The notes under the pieces are model-generated. The model made no database searches. It was given only the letters and a program-made list of their open reading frames with translations, and had not been told where the DNA came from. Of a stretch of DNA of 64,000 nt, positions 36,301 through 48,300 are shown piece by piece. A program made the position numbers and the translations under genes. How positions within the stretch are numbered: the first letter of the stretch is position 1; every line of letters begins with the position of its first letter. The stretch is from NCBI RefSeq assembly GCF_963576615.1, contig NC_088708.1:59321196-59385195 (forward strand), read 5' to 3'. The DNA is from Watersipora subatra (taxonomy: Eukaryota; Bryozoa; Gymnolaemata; Cheilostomatida; Watersiporidae).

Positions 36301-39300
36301 GAAAAAATCACTTGGTGACAGGAAAGTCAACTACCCTTAATTTGTACTCTCTTGCTAGTAAAAAGTGCAGACTAGTCTGCCCCCAATACACCAAATAAGG
36401 AGCGCTATTAGCGCATATATGTAGTCTATAATTTTAGTTGTGCAACTATATTAGGAGACTCTAAATAGATGTGCTTGGTAATTGGATACAATGAGCACAT
36501 CGTCGAGTAGTCGAGCACTTGGTAGCAGCTCGACTGGAAAGCAAATATAAATCGATATAAACTAAAGAGTTCATGGTAAAGCGATTGAAAACAGACTTTT
36601 TGGGCAAAATCAAGTTGAAGCAGCTAAAATTATTGGCTGTGATTAATATCTTGCGTAAAAGCAAGCTTGCCTCTGTTAAGGAGTTTAACAAAGTTTGTTA
36701 TAACCTAAGCACTGCACCACCGTTATTTAAGATTGGGTTACTTAACATTTAAGGTTTACAATATTTAAGATAATTTAGGGGTTAAAAGATGTTTTTGGAT
36801 CAGTTATATTGTCTTTTTTAAAACAGACTACAGCTGGATTAAGTTGTCAGGTTATGGATACCATCAAGTTACACAACATTACCACTAAGTCTGAGTCTGG
36901 GGGAGAGAAAGTTGGTAACAATGAAAATAATGGTTGATGGAAGTGGACAGACAAACCCTATAACAATAGGGCAATGCATAAAAGATATCCCATGACCCTT
37001 TATTTTCACACTAGCAAGTGCCAACCACTTGGACTTCGCAAATGATAAGTACATTTATGCAATATAAAGCCACAGTGAAATGGTTCACAATAGAAGTGAC
37101 AAACGTATCGAAGCTCCTGGAGTGAATATGGGTGAGGAGCCGGTCCCTCCGATTAAAGCCTAGTTCCCATATACGTCGCAAAGCACCTGCGACAGCACCA
37201 CAGGCTATTAGTGGTGAAATAGAAATATAGGCGCAGGTTACCGCCAAGGACCGCCGGTAGTTGCCGGCGGCAGCGCAATAGTTTAGCGCTGTTCAAATTT
37301 CGCGAAAGGTCGCAGGTAAAACCTTCCCGAAGTGCACTGTGCAGGTGAAGGTCACCATTATAAAAACGGCATGGCGAGCAAACAATTTATTTGATTACGT
37401 GATTAAGTTTAGCGATGCAGCTTATATGTAAACAGATGCCGCCGAGCCTAGCGTCGCAAGCGTTTTGCTGCGCAAGTTACCGCCGGAGTCTCGCAATTGA
37501 TATGGAAACCAGGCTTTGGGGACCGGCTGGTCCTTCTTCTTTTGACCAGCCACCAGCTGGCTTAGTTTGGTCATGTCTGTCTGTATGTCCAGCTGGGTCA
37601 GGCTGTTGTTTTCTCCTCTGACTGGGCCGAGCTATTAGTCTCTCGGTCTAGCCAAGTCGTGCCATTGGTCTTTCAATCTGGCTGGGCCGAGTTGTTTATC
37701 TGCTGGCTTCCTCCCTACTGAGCCACGGCTGGCAATAGGGTCAGCTGACAGCCACCACAAGTGAGCAGAGACAGTTAAGTCACAGAAACAGAGGCAAAGA
37801 GACTGTAGCAAGAAAGGATGCTCAAGGAGAGACAAAGAGACGTAAATGTAAGACTAGAGAGCCTATAAAAGGTAGATTGTGGTCTGTCCATTCAGATAAG
37901 AACATGCGGCAGTAAATTGTTCTGACAATACAAGTCATGCGAGAGCAGCAAAGTTGGTCACAAAGTAGGTCCACAAAGTGGGTCCACAAAGTAGGTCCAC
38001 AAAGTGGGTCCACAAAGTGGGTCCACAAAGTATGAGTTTGTCACAGTTGAGTTCAAGTTCATCATACAGTTAGCAGTTCTCACAGGAAACAAAGATATAC
38101 AGTAAATGAAGAGTTCAGTGAAAGGAATGGTGAGGATGCAGAATACTGCTAGTGAAGGTCAAAAAAATGTAGCGTTCATGCATTTAATAAAAAGAGACAA
38201 TATATTTTTAGCAGATGTTTCCCGCAATAGCGTGCTAGATACAGCTGGTCTTGTGAAGAGAATTGAGGTATTATATCTCTAAGATGGACAGAGGAAGTTC
38301 AAGCAGGATATGGCAAGGCTGATAGTTATGCGAGAGGTCACGGTAATTGAGATGGAGAATGTTGAGGCATTTAGGGCCACTATTGAGCAGATTTCAGGAA
38401 GTAAACTGGTGCCTTTTCAGAAGCAAGCCAAAATGAGTAGGTCTGTGCCCATACTAACACCCTGGTTTGCAACGACACCCCTTTTGCAGTCAAATGTACC
38501 CCGAGATGTGTCTTGCCATAAGATGTCTGTCATATCAGCATCTTCTAGCGACGGAAAGGTAAAGATGGAAGAGCTAGCAGCCAGTTGCTGAGTCATCATT
38601 GACCATGCCTTCAAACTTGTGGTGTGGTGGTGGTAGTGGTGGTAGTAGGTGGTGGTCGTGGTGGTAGTAGTAGGTGGTGGTCGTGGTGGTAGTAGTAAGT
38701 AGTGGTGGTGGTGCTGGTGGAACCAATGACAGTGGTTCCAGTTGATACAGCAAAAATAGTGAGCTGGTCAGTGATTAACGGTTAGACTTGAATATTAGTG
38801 GCAAGTCTGATGACAGTTTGGAAGAGCTTGTCAAGGAGACAAGTCAAGCAGTAGTCTATAGCCGCCAGACTAAACAGGTAATTCAGATAAAAAAAGCAAT
38901 TGCTTTAGACGCTTATAGCGCAGTAGTGATTTTGGGTTAATTGAGCTGTTTGATAGATCTGGTGTCACCCAAAAAAATAGATGTTGTATATTTTTGATAT
39001 CAGGCTAAATTGGCGGTTAAGATCAGAACAGTTGCAATGAGTTGCAAAATTTATGGGATGTCATAAATATCTGCGCTCAGTGAGTATACACATGCAAAGA
39101 ATCTTATAGAACTTTCCTCTTCGGGTTCTACTGCTGAATACTCAACAGTAGAACCCATTAGATGCCATGCGCTGTGTGTGCGCGCGCGCGTGTGTGCGTG
39201 GGTGTGCGTGTGTGCGCGCGTGTGTGTGTGGGTGTGTGTGTGTGGGTGTGTGGGTGCGAGCGCGGGTGCGCGAGTGTGCGGGTGTGTGGGTGTGAGCGCG

Positions 39301-42300
39301 GGTGCACGAGTATGCGGGTGTGTGTGTGTCCCTCCAGCTATAGCTATTATTAGAATAGCTGTAGCTAGACAACGCTGACGCAATGTCATGGTGCACCGTC
39401 GTCAGAAGCCTAGCGCTTATTAGAATTATTAGCTTACTGGAATTTTTCATTGACAATGTGCCAGGCTAATAGCAAGTGGTAGGCAACTCTCATCACTTTT
39501 CATTGTTTATAAGCTGATTTTTAATACCCGGGCAACGCCGGGAGGCACAGCTAGTCTAACAATACAGTGGAGTTGTAATTATTATATTCTTATGGTACTT
39601 GGTAGCTTGCTTAACATGTTCATCCATTCAGTTAGCAAAATATGCACATCATATAGTCTATACTAAAAAACGCTCATTACACCAATTCATTCAAAAGGAC
39701 TTTTTATAGGTGTACATGTACATTTTTTTTAAACTTGCAAGACTCCAAATATTTACCAGCTACAGATAACGACAACAGCTACTTTTGCTTGGTCATGTGA
39801 CTCGCAGTGCGACCGCCTGTGTGACTCAATAATACCACAGTTGTCAGATACGTGCTTGCCAGAGCTAATTGCTATTACATGAGTAGATTTCCCAAGTACA
39901 CAACTCCCAACAAAAAGGAAAGACAACCTCGAATTGTTTTCAACTGTATTTCGAAATTCATGAAACTTAAAATTGTGATAAATTTATACATTAGATTATA
40001 AATAGCTTCTAAGCATTAAATTGAACTTTTCAGAACTAACAATTAGGTGAAGAATAGTTGACTGAAACTATCGATTAATTTAATTTAACTTTTGTAAAAT
40101 GATAAGTAGAACCAAACTTCCTGTTCTGATACATCACCAGCAGTTATTGCACCGTGATAATTACCTTGTAGTATTCGGTCTACAGTATCCATAAGCCACT
40201 GATGTATTTCACTTTGTAACTTACAGCCATCCCCAATGCTAAACACCTCATACTGAAAGGTGAGAGTAGCAGCGCGGGTGACCTTTTTTCCTACAAATTT
40301 TAATATCAAATTAACCAACACCTTACAATCATTTTATCGATAAGTCTTGTAATGCAAGATTAGAGAAAGATGTTTTCTTTAGAATACTTTTCATCTCACC
40401 TGAGCAGTACGGTGACTGTTCCTCAGGGATGGCTGACCACCTCATACCAGTTGTGTTATCACACTTGTAGTCAATAGTGAGAGATGGAGGAGTGTTACTG
40501 AACTCATACTTCCTGTCACATTCGGCGATGTATGTGATGCTCTCAGCTGACCTCTTCAAATATGACATGAGTGTACCTTCTGGACTAGTAGGATGCCATT
40601 CCCTACTGCATTGCTGCCTCTCGCTCCCTGCATCTCCTAAACACAATGTACAATAGAAGAATGAGTTAAATCACCCTAGTTGATCGCTATCATTGAATCA
40701 CTTCTGGCAAATTACTTTTGTTTAAAAAATATTGAATAGAACCAGCTTAGGAAGTTCTGAGACATAAAATATCACATTTGGGTTTTTGCCTATTTTATTT
40801 TTACAAATTTTTATATTTATTAAGCGATATAAGTTATATATTTACGAACGTTTTTTGTAAATATTTTTATAACAATATTCAACTCTTTTAGCACTGAATC
40901 TAGAATCTGTCTAATGACATGTTAATAGACAGTATAGCCTACAAACCTTGAAGAATGCAGTCGTGGTGATTAGAATGCAGTTGGTAACCATGGCTACAAG
41001 TACACTCATAACTGCCATCTGCGTTTATGCATGTATGCATGCAGCCTCCATTGTCTATAGAGCACTCATCTATATCTGCAGTCAATAGAAATCTTATACA
41101 CTGACAGTGTGTTAATACGTTTAAGCAATAGATTCATGAATCATTGATATTCTAAAAAAAATAGCATAGTAGCACTTTTTACAATAGTTTTAATATAAAG
41201 AGATATAATTTCAAATACATGCAAACATTTGTATTAAAAAATTAGCAATTTTCGTTCTTTTAAGTAAGGTTATTTGTGGGTCAGCCAAAAAAATCAATTA
41301 ATTACCAGTTACTTTGCTGACCTGTCTCATTACTATTTTTCCAGTTACCATATGTGTAAGTATCCGTGAATAAAATAAGGTGTCATGTGCTGTAACATTA
41401 CTGAGAGCACAGTACAGAATCCATAATCAGTTAAGTACAAATTACTACAAGAATAACCTTCAATCAAAAACTCTGCCAACAGTGAAGTGCATCAGGTTGA
41501 GTTTGAGCTGTTCTAAGAGATTCATCTCATGTTGGACCCAAGTCTGCACTATCGTGGTCAAGTAACATTAGTATTCAAATTAAATGATTCAGATTTGACA
41601 AAAAAATGGCTGAAACATTTATAATACAGTACTTGAGTTTGTCATTAAATCCTCCATTTTGAAAAAAGTACAAAGTTTACCTATTGTTAACTATATGTCA
41701 TTTATAACTTTTGCTATAGTAACTAATGTTAACTATAGCAGTAATAATCTGCATTATATACTGACGAATTATGTTAACTTATGTTGTCTAATGTTAGCTA
41801 TAGTAAGAGTGTCTGACCGTCTGTCCAGAGCCACAGTTAGAATTTTGTAAAAATGATAGCATCGTATGGGATTCGAACTCATGTATGATAAAAAACATAA
41901 CCGAGTATTGTGTTCCAAGCTCAGACAATAGATATGTACCGTAGATGTTCCTAATGGGCATTGACCTAAATGCACATACCGACTTACCACCGCAATGGCT
42001 GACTCCATAAAGTGTAAAACCATTTCTGCAACCACAAACATATGATCCTAAAGTGTTGGTGCATATATCATCACACGTGTAGTTACTAAGGCACTCATCT
42101 ATGTCAATGCACTGTCTTCCTCCGACGTCAGTTTGATAGCCGGGTGGACAGCCACAATATCGACTCCCCAGTGTGTTGGTGCAAGAGTGAGAACAACCTC
42201 CGTTATTAACTAAACACTCATTCACATCTACAAAGTGAAATATTAGAAGTTGGGGAAAATATTTTAGTATTTTTAATTTAGATGAAAACAATCAAAATAG

Positions 42301-45300
42301 CAGGCCAAATTTTTGGTTTTAATTTATTAAAACAAGCTAATCTATTTGCCTACACTATTTATAAAAAAAGGTGTGTGTATATTTTAATAATATCTTAAAT
42401 TTAATTTATGTGCTCTATAAAAACTTTCTAAACCAGTGTTTCAAAACTAGAACAACCACTTTTTAAAACAAACTTTTGATAATCAAATTACTTGCATGAG
42501 CATGAATTATAAACAAGGATGTTTTTGGCCTCACGCAGATGTGATGCATTTGCGGGGTTGTCTAACCAACCATCATTTGAAAATCGCTCAGGTAAACGGT
42601 ACTGTACTATGTTATCCGTTCACTACTTCCTTACCAACACATCGCTTGTTATCAGATCCCAGTCTGTATCCAGCAGGACAAATACAAATCGGACCTTCAG
42701 TTGTATCCTCACATCTGTACGAGCAGTGGCCATTGTTCAGGCTGCACTTGGCTAGTGACAAAATACTTGTACAGTAATTAAATGTTTAATAATGTTAATG
42801 CAGCCTCATACCCTCTCAGATACCAAAGCAGAAATAATTTACCAAAGATTTAAAGTAATTCAATATTTTGTTATTATTTGCGGTTCTCATCCAAAGTTTT
42901 TTATTTGTAGAGCAACAAAAGCCATCAGGTATTAGAGAATAAAAAACTTGTATACATTAATTAACTTAGCCTTAGGTCTTAGGATGGTATCTTAGCCTGT
43001 GTACCTTCATACATATAGTTAACATAGCCTTAGGTCTTATGATGGAATCTTAGCCTTTACACCTTCATATGTATAGTTAATATAGCCTTAGGTCTTAAGA
43101 TGGAATCTTAGCCTTGACACCTTCATATGTATAGTTAAATAGCCTTAGGTCTTAGGATGTTATCTTAGCCTTTACACCTTCATATTTATAGTTAACATAG
43201 CCTTAGGTTTTAGGATGTTATCTTAGCCTGTGTACCTTCATATGCATAGGTAACATAGCCCTAAAATGGAATCTTAGCCTGTGTATCTTCATATGCATAA
43301 TAAGTACATTATCCTTCGGTTTATGACACACTCTAGTTTTTACTTATGTAATTTATTTAGCACTGCTAATTATTCTATCAGGCTAGAAGTAAAAGTTCCA
43401 CGAGAAACCCGTCATGCTCAAAGTACACAGACGATCATAAAACTAGCCGTAAGCCTGTCATTAACCAATAATTCTTTCATTTGCAAACACCTAGCCCGCA
43501 GCACTCACATAGCCTGCAACACTCACATAGCCCGCAGCAAACACATAGCCCGCAGCAAACACATAGCCCGCAGTACTCACATAGCCTGCAGCAAACACAT
43601 AGCCCGCAGTACTCACATAGCCCGCAGCAAACACATAGCCCGCAGCACTCACATAGCCCACAGCATTCACATAGCCCGCAGTACTCACATAGCCCGCAGC
43701 ACTCACATAGCCCGCAGCACTCACATAGCCCGCAGCACTCACATAGCCCGCAGCATTCACATAGCCCGCAGCATTCACATAGCCCGCAGCACTCACATAG
43801 CCCGCAGCACTCACATAGCCCGCAGTACTCACATAGCCCGCAGCACTCCAGCAATCACATAGATTTTCAACACAAATTTCTACACGGCTTTCACAATGAC
43901 AGTCCATGAATGCATTCATTGAGAGAAATTGTCCTCAAGGCAAGCGAAGGCACATTTATGAGTTTGGGTGGTGATTAGAATGGATGAGATGGTTGATTAA
44001 AGGCTGTTTCTCAAGAACCAGACAGTTTTGAAATCCAAGTTTTTTCATGACATGGCGGAAGGCATTATATGTGGGTGAAATTTGGACAAAATCAGCTATA
44101 AAATTTGGAGCCTCATAGCTTACGTTTACGCAATGACAAAGAGGAGTTTATTAATATAAAACTATAAAATGTATCTATCAGCTATTGAGCAAAGCCATAA
44201 GTATACGCTAGAAGGCACCGAAAACTGTGATTTTTTAGTACAGAACATTTTGAAATCTCATTCAAATAAAATAAACTGTCTTACCCATGCACGCCCCTTT
44301 CCCATGTTTTGCAGTAGTGAGCTCATAACCTGGCGAGCAAGAACAGATAACTTTGTTTCGTTTCTGGGTGCACCTATGTTGACAGCCTCCATTAGCCATT
44401 TGGCAGCTCTTTACTAAAAATACCAAAATAGGTTACATGCTTGCTTGGCACAGCAATATTTCTTACTTGATTTAAGGTCATACGACAAAATCTTCAAATC
44501 CTTCTTTTTACGTTTTTAAAGTGTCAAGTTACAAGCTATATGCTGGCGTGTAGTATCTTTAGATGTATATTAGATCATGTTGGTCAGAATTAGAGCTGGC
44601 ACAGGTAGCTCGTCCGGTCTTGACCCACCGGGTCAGAAATGCCCGGGTCAGGCCACCCGACCCGCGGGTCTTCTTATACAAAAACACGGGTAGGTTAATG
44701 GCTAAACGAGAGCGAAGGTATATCGCTTTTTAAGTGCGATTGAAATAAAGTCGCGCTTAGTCCTAGCACGGAAGGACCAAGCGAAATAAAACAAGGTGAG
44801 TCAAGCTATATTTTTACGTCTGCGACAATAGTATTTGGACTATAGGTTTCGCCCGTCGGAAAGAAATAATCAACATGTCGGCGGTCTATGAGTTAATGAA
44901 GAAGCCAGTCACGAAAGGGAAAGACCAAGTTATTTGTACAATATGCGAAAGCAAATTGAGTTACAAAGAAGGGTCCACCTCAATACTATTGAGGTATTTA
45001 CAACGTAGGCATCTTGAGGAACTTAAAAGCGCGTCTAAGAACCTTCAATCCAGCAAATTTATTTTATTTTAGTTTCTTTCACTAATACCAGAAGTTTTAG
45101 GGAAGTGATGGATTTTTGCTTTCCTCTATGCTGGGTTATCTATTTCTATCTTTGTGAAGTATTTCTTAACTAATCTTTTCTTGTTGATTATAATAGCAGA
45201 GTTGAAAATAAAATCTGGAATAAAAACACTCTAGCCAAAGTCATGCCATTAATCTATCACTCATTGAATAGCATTGATCCACCAATGTCTAGCCATAAAT

Positions 45301-48300
45301 TGCAGATTGCGTCTATAAACCAAGCCACAAAATATAATGATTGGTGTGATAATGGGTTCTTTTATCATAGGTTATTGATGTCACAACATTAGGCTGTAAT
45401 AGAACTATCTCTTAACCTTAAATGAATAAAAAATTGGCGCTGTGCTGACCCAGCCCGACTCAATCTTGGCCCTCAGTGCTGACCCTGAGTCTGGCCTGAC
45501 CCTGCATTCCTTGGTCTCGTTCCAGCTCTAGTCAGAATGTATGTTTTAGACTCATGGGCTGTCCATAATCAGCTACCAATAACAGAAGTAATCCCCGCAA
45601 AACTTGAAACTTTGACCGGGAACTAGATAAATTGAGCAATCAAATTGATTTGATTGACGAAAAGGGTCTTTATGAATGACAGCAGGCTATACCATTGCAT
45701 TAGTTCTACGCTTTGCTATTAGACCAAAGACCCATGAGGTGTGAGCCGACACTTTGGAGCTATTGATAAAATTGAAGCATTCTCAGAAAAAGAAAGACGC
45801 TTCTGAATTTAAGATGGGAAAATAAAGTAATTGCTGTAATGGAGCTAGAACATGTATACTAGTATTAAAATGACAGATAATCTTTTACCAAACTTGGATA
45901 GCTATATCAACTTAGGCCTGTATTAGAGTATCTGGTATATCATACATACACCTGCAATGCCTTCCATCTTTCCTCAGTTGAAATCCAGCTTTGCAAGCGC
46001 AGGTTGTAGAGGCGTATGAAATGTTGCAATGTTGTTGGCAGCTAATGCATTGCTCCTCTCCAATCAGCTCTACTTCTGAAATAATGAGAATGTCTAGAAT
46101 ATAACATCAACCTCGTTCGCCAACATGGCTGCTCACTAAATAAATGTTTTATTTACACTCTCTACAATGTTTCATATCTACACTATATGAGTGTTAGTAC
46201 ACTCTCTTACTGTTACCTACACTATATGAGTATTAGTACACTCTCTTACTGTTACCTACACTATATGAGTATTAGTACACTCTCTTACTGTTACCTACAC
46301 TATATGAGTATTAGTACACCCTCTTACTGTTACCTACACTATATGAGTATTAGTATACTCTCTTACTGTTACCTACACTATATGAGTATTAGTACACTCT
46401 CTTACTGTTACCTACACTATATGAGTATTAGTACACTCTCTTACTGTTACCTACTCTATATGAGTATTAGTACACCCTCGTACTGTTACTTACACTATAT
46501 GAGTATTAGTACACCCTCTTACTGTTACCTACACTATACGAGTATTAGTACACTCTCTTACTGTTACTTACACTATATGTATATTAGTACACTCTCTTAC
46601 TGTTACCTACACTATGTGAGTATTAGTACACTCTCGTACTGTTACTTACACTATATGAGTATTAGTACACTCTCTTACTGTTACCTACACTATATGAGTA
46701 TTAGTACACTTTCTTACTGTCGCCTACACTAAATGAGTATTAGTACACTCTCTTACTGTTGCCTACACTATGTGAGTATTAGTACACCCTCGCACTGTCA
46801 CCTACTCTATATGAGTATTAGTACACTCTCTTACTGTTACCTACACTATATGAGTATTAGTACACTCTCTTACTGTCGCCTACTCTATATGAGTACTAGT
46901 ACACTCTCTTACTGTTACCTACACTATATGAGTATTAGTACACTCTCTTACTGTCGCCTACACTAAATGAGTATTAGTACACTCTCTTACTGTTGCCTAC
47001 ACTATATGAGTACTAGTACACCCTCCCACTCTCTCTCACACTACAGATGTATCACTTCTAAAACTAGACTTACTTTTACAAGTTTTACCATCAGGTTGGA
47101 GGTAAAAACCAGCATTGCAGGAACATTGCCATGAGCCAATAGTATTTGAGCACCTGTGTGCACATCCCCCATTGTTGTTGTGACATTCATTGATATCTGT
47201 TAAGAAGAATAACAACGAGGAGTAAAGGGAGTTATACAGGTTTTTGAAACACTTCATTGTTGTTAGAAGTTCACAAGTTTACTAAACACCTAAGATTAAT
47301 TATTACCCAATCAATTTAACCAAATCATAAGATTAACTTTGTGATTAGTATATTTGTCATTCTTGTTGTTAAATCACTTTCTGCATGTATGTAGTGTGTA
47401 TAAACTGGGCAAACTTTTTAACTATCTCCATAAGGTTGAAGTACTAAAATAAACTACAGTTAGTTGAAAACTTTTAGTGGTTTATATTTAATTTAGGATG
47501 AATGGAGAACAACTGTAGACCAGAACATCTGACCTAGAAAACACATTATATAACTCGCTTACGGATAAACCGCCGTGGTGACAGGAAAGGCAACTCTCAT
47601 GCTAACAAACAATGCAGACTGGTTTGCAGTGGATACCCAAATAGGAAGCTGCCAAAGGTGTTTATAATCAAGATAGGATAAATACTAACAACAGCACTAT
47701 TAGCGCATATATGAAGACTCTATATAGAGAAACCTCTTACAAATAGTTATCTTATAGATGTCATAATTGCACTTTCGCCTGATCTGAGCATTTTAAATGC
47801 AATCAAGGTTTGTCGATTTTAATCTTGAAACATCCTGGCAGTCAAATCACTTCAAACATCAAAAACAATTGCAAATGATAGAAAAATACTGATACTTTCT
47901 GATAAAATCTACTAGCATTTGGTGTAAGTTCACCTCTAATAGAATGAAGGTTTTAATAGCTCCAAGCTTCAGCAGTTAATAAATATTGTAGCTTGTTTAC
48001 ATCAATACATCAAATATATAACATAACATAGACAATCGTAATGCTCTATTTTAATCAGAATAGCATTATAGCTTAACAGTTATTATACAGATATACTAGA
48101 GCTAGTGATCAGCACAGACCAGCGCACCTATGCAGTTTGAGGAGTCCTCTGCAAGAGCAAATCCAGTGTGGCAACTACAATGGAAGGAACCTCGTGTGTT
48201 GGTACAGATGTGAATGCATTGTCCATTCTGGTAGGCGCACTCGTTTTCATCTGTGGAGACATACAATATAGGCCTGTCAAACTTTCACACCACAAACAGG

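Noticed and set aside
37011..37247. Minus-strand frame in SCUBE intron 11 as a missing exon
   Set aside because: It overlaps the GC-rich MITE end and has no matching phase-1 splice sites or SCUBE-like sequence.
39051..39456. Frames rich in THTHTRA and VCVCVC on both strands
   Set aside because: GT/GC microsatellite translation.
43281..43919. Overlapping long frames on both strands (AGYVSA, HSPQHS, CGLCEC repeats)
   Set aside because: Artefacts of the 18-bp minisatellite; the period is a multiple of 3, so stops are excluded in every frame.
46187..46966. 181- and 77-codon repeat proteins ([13 protein letters not shown])
   Set aside because: Translation of the 39-bp minisatellite inside SCUBE intron 4.
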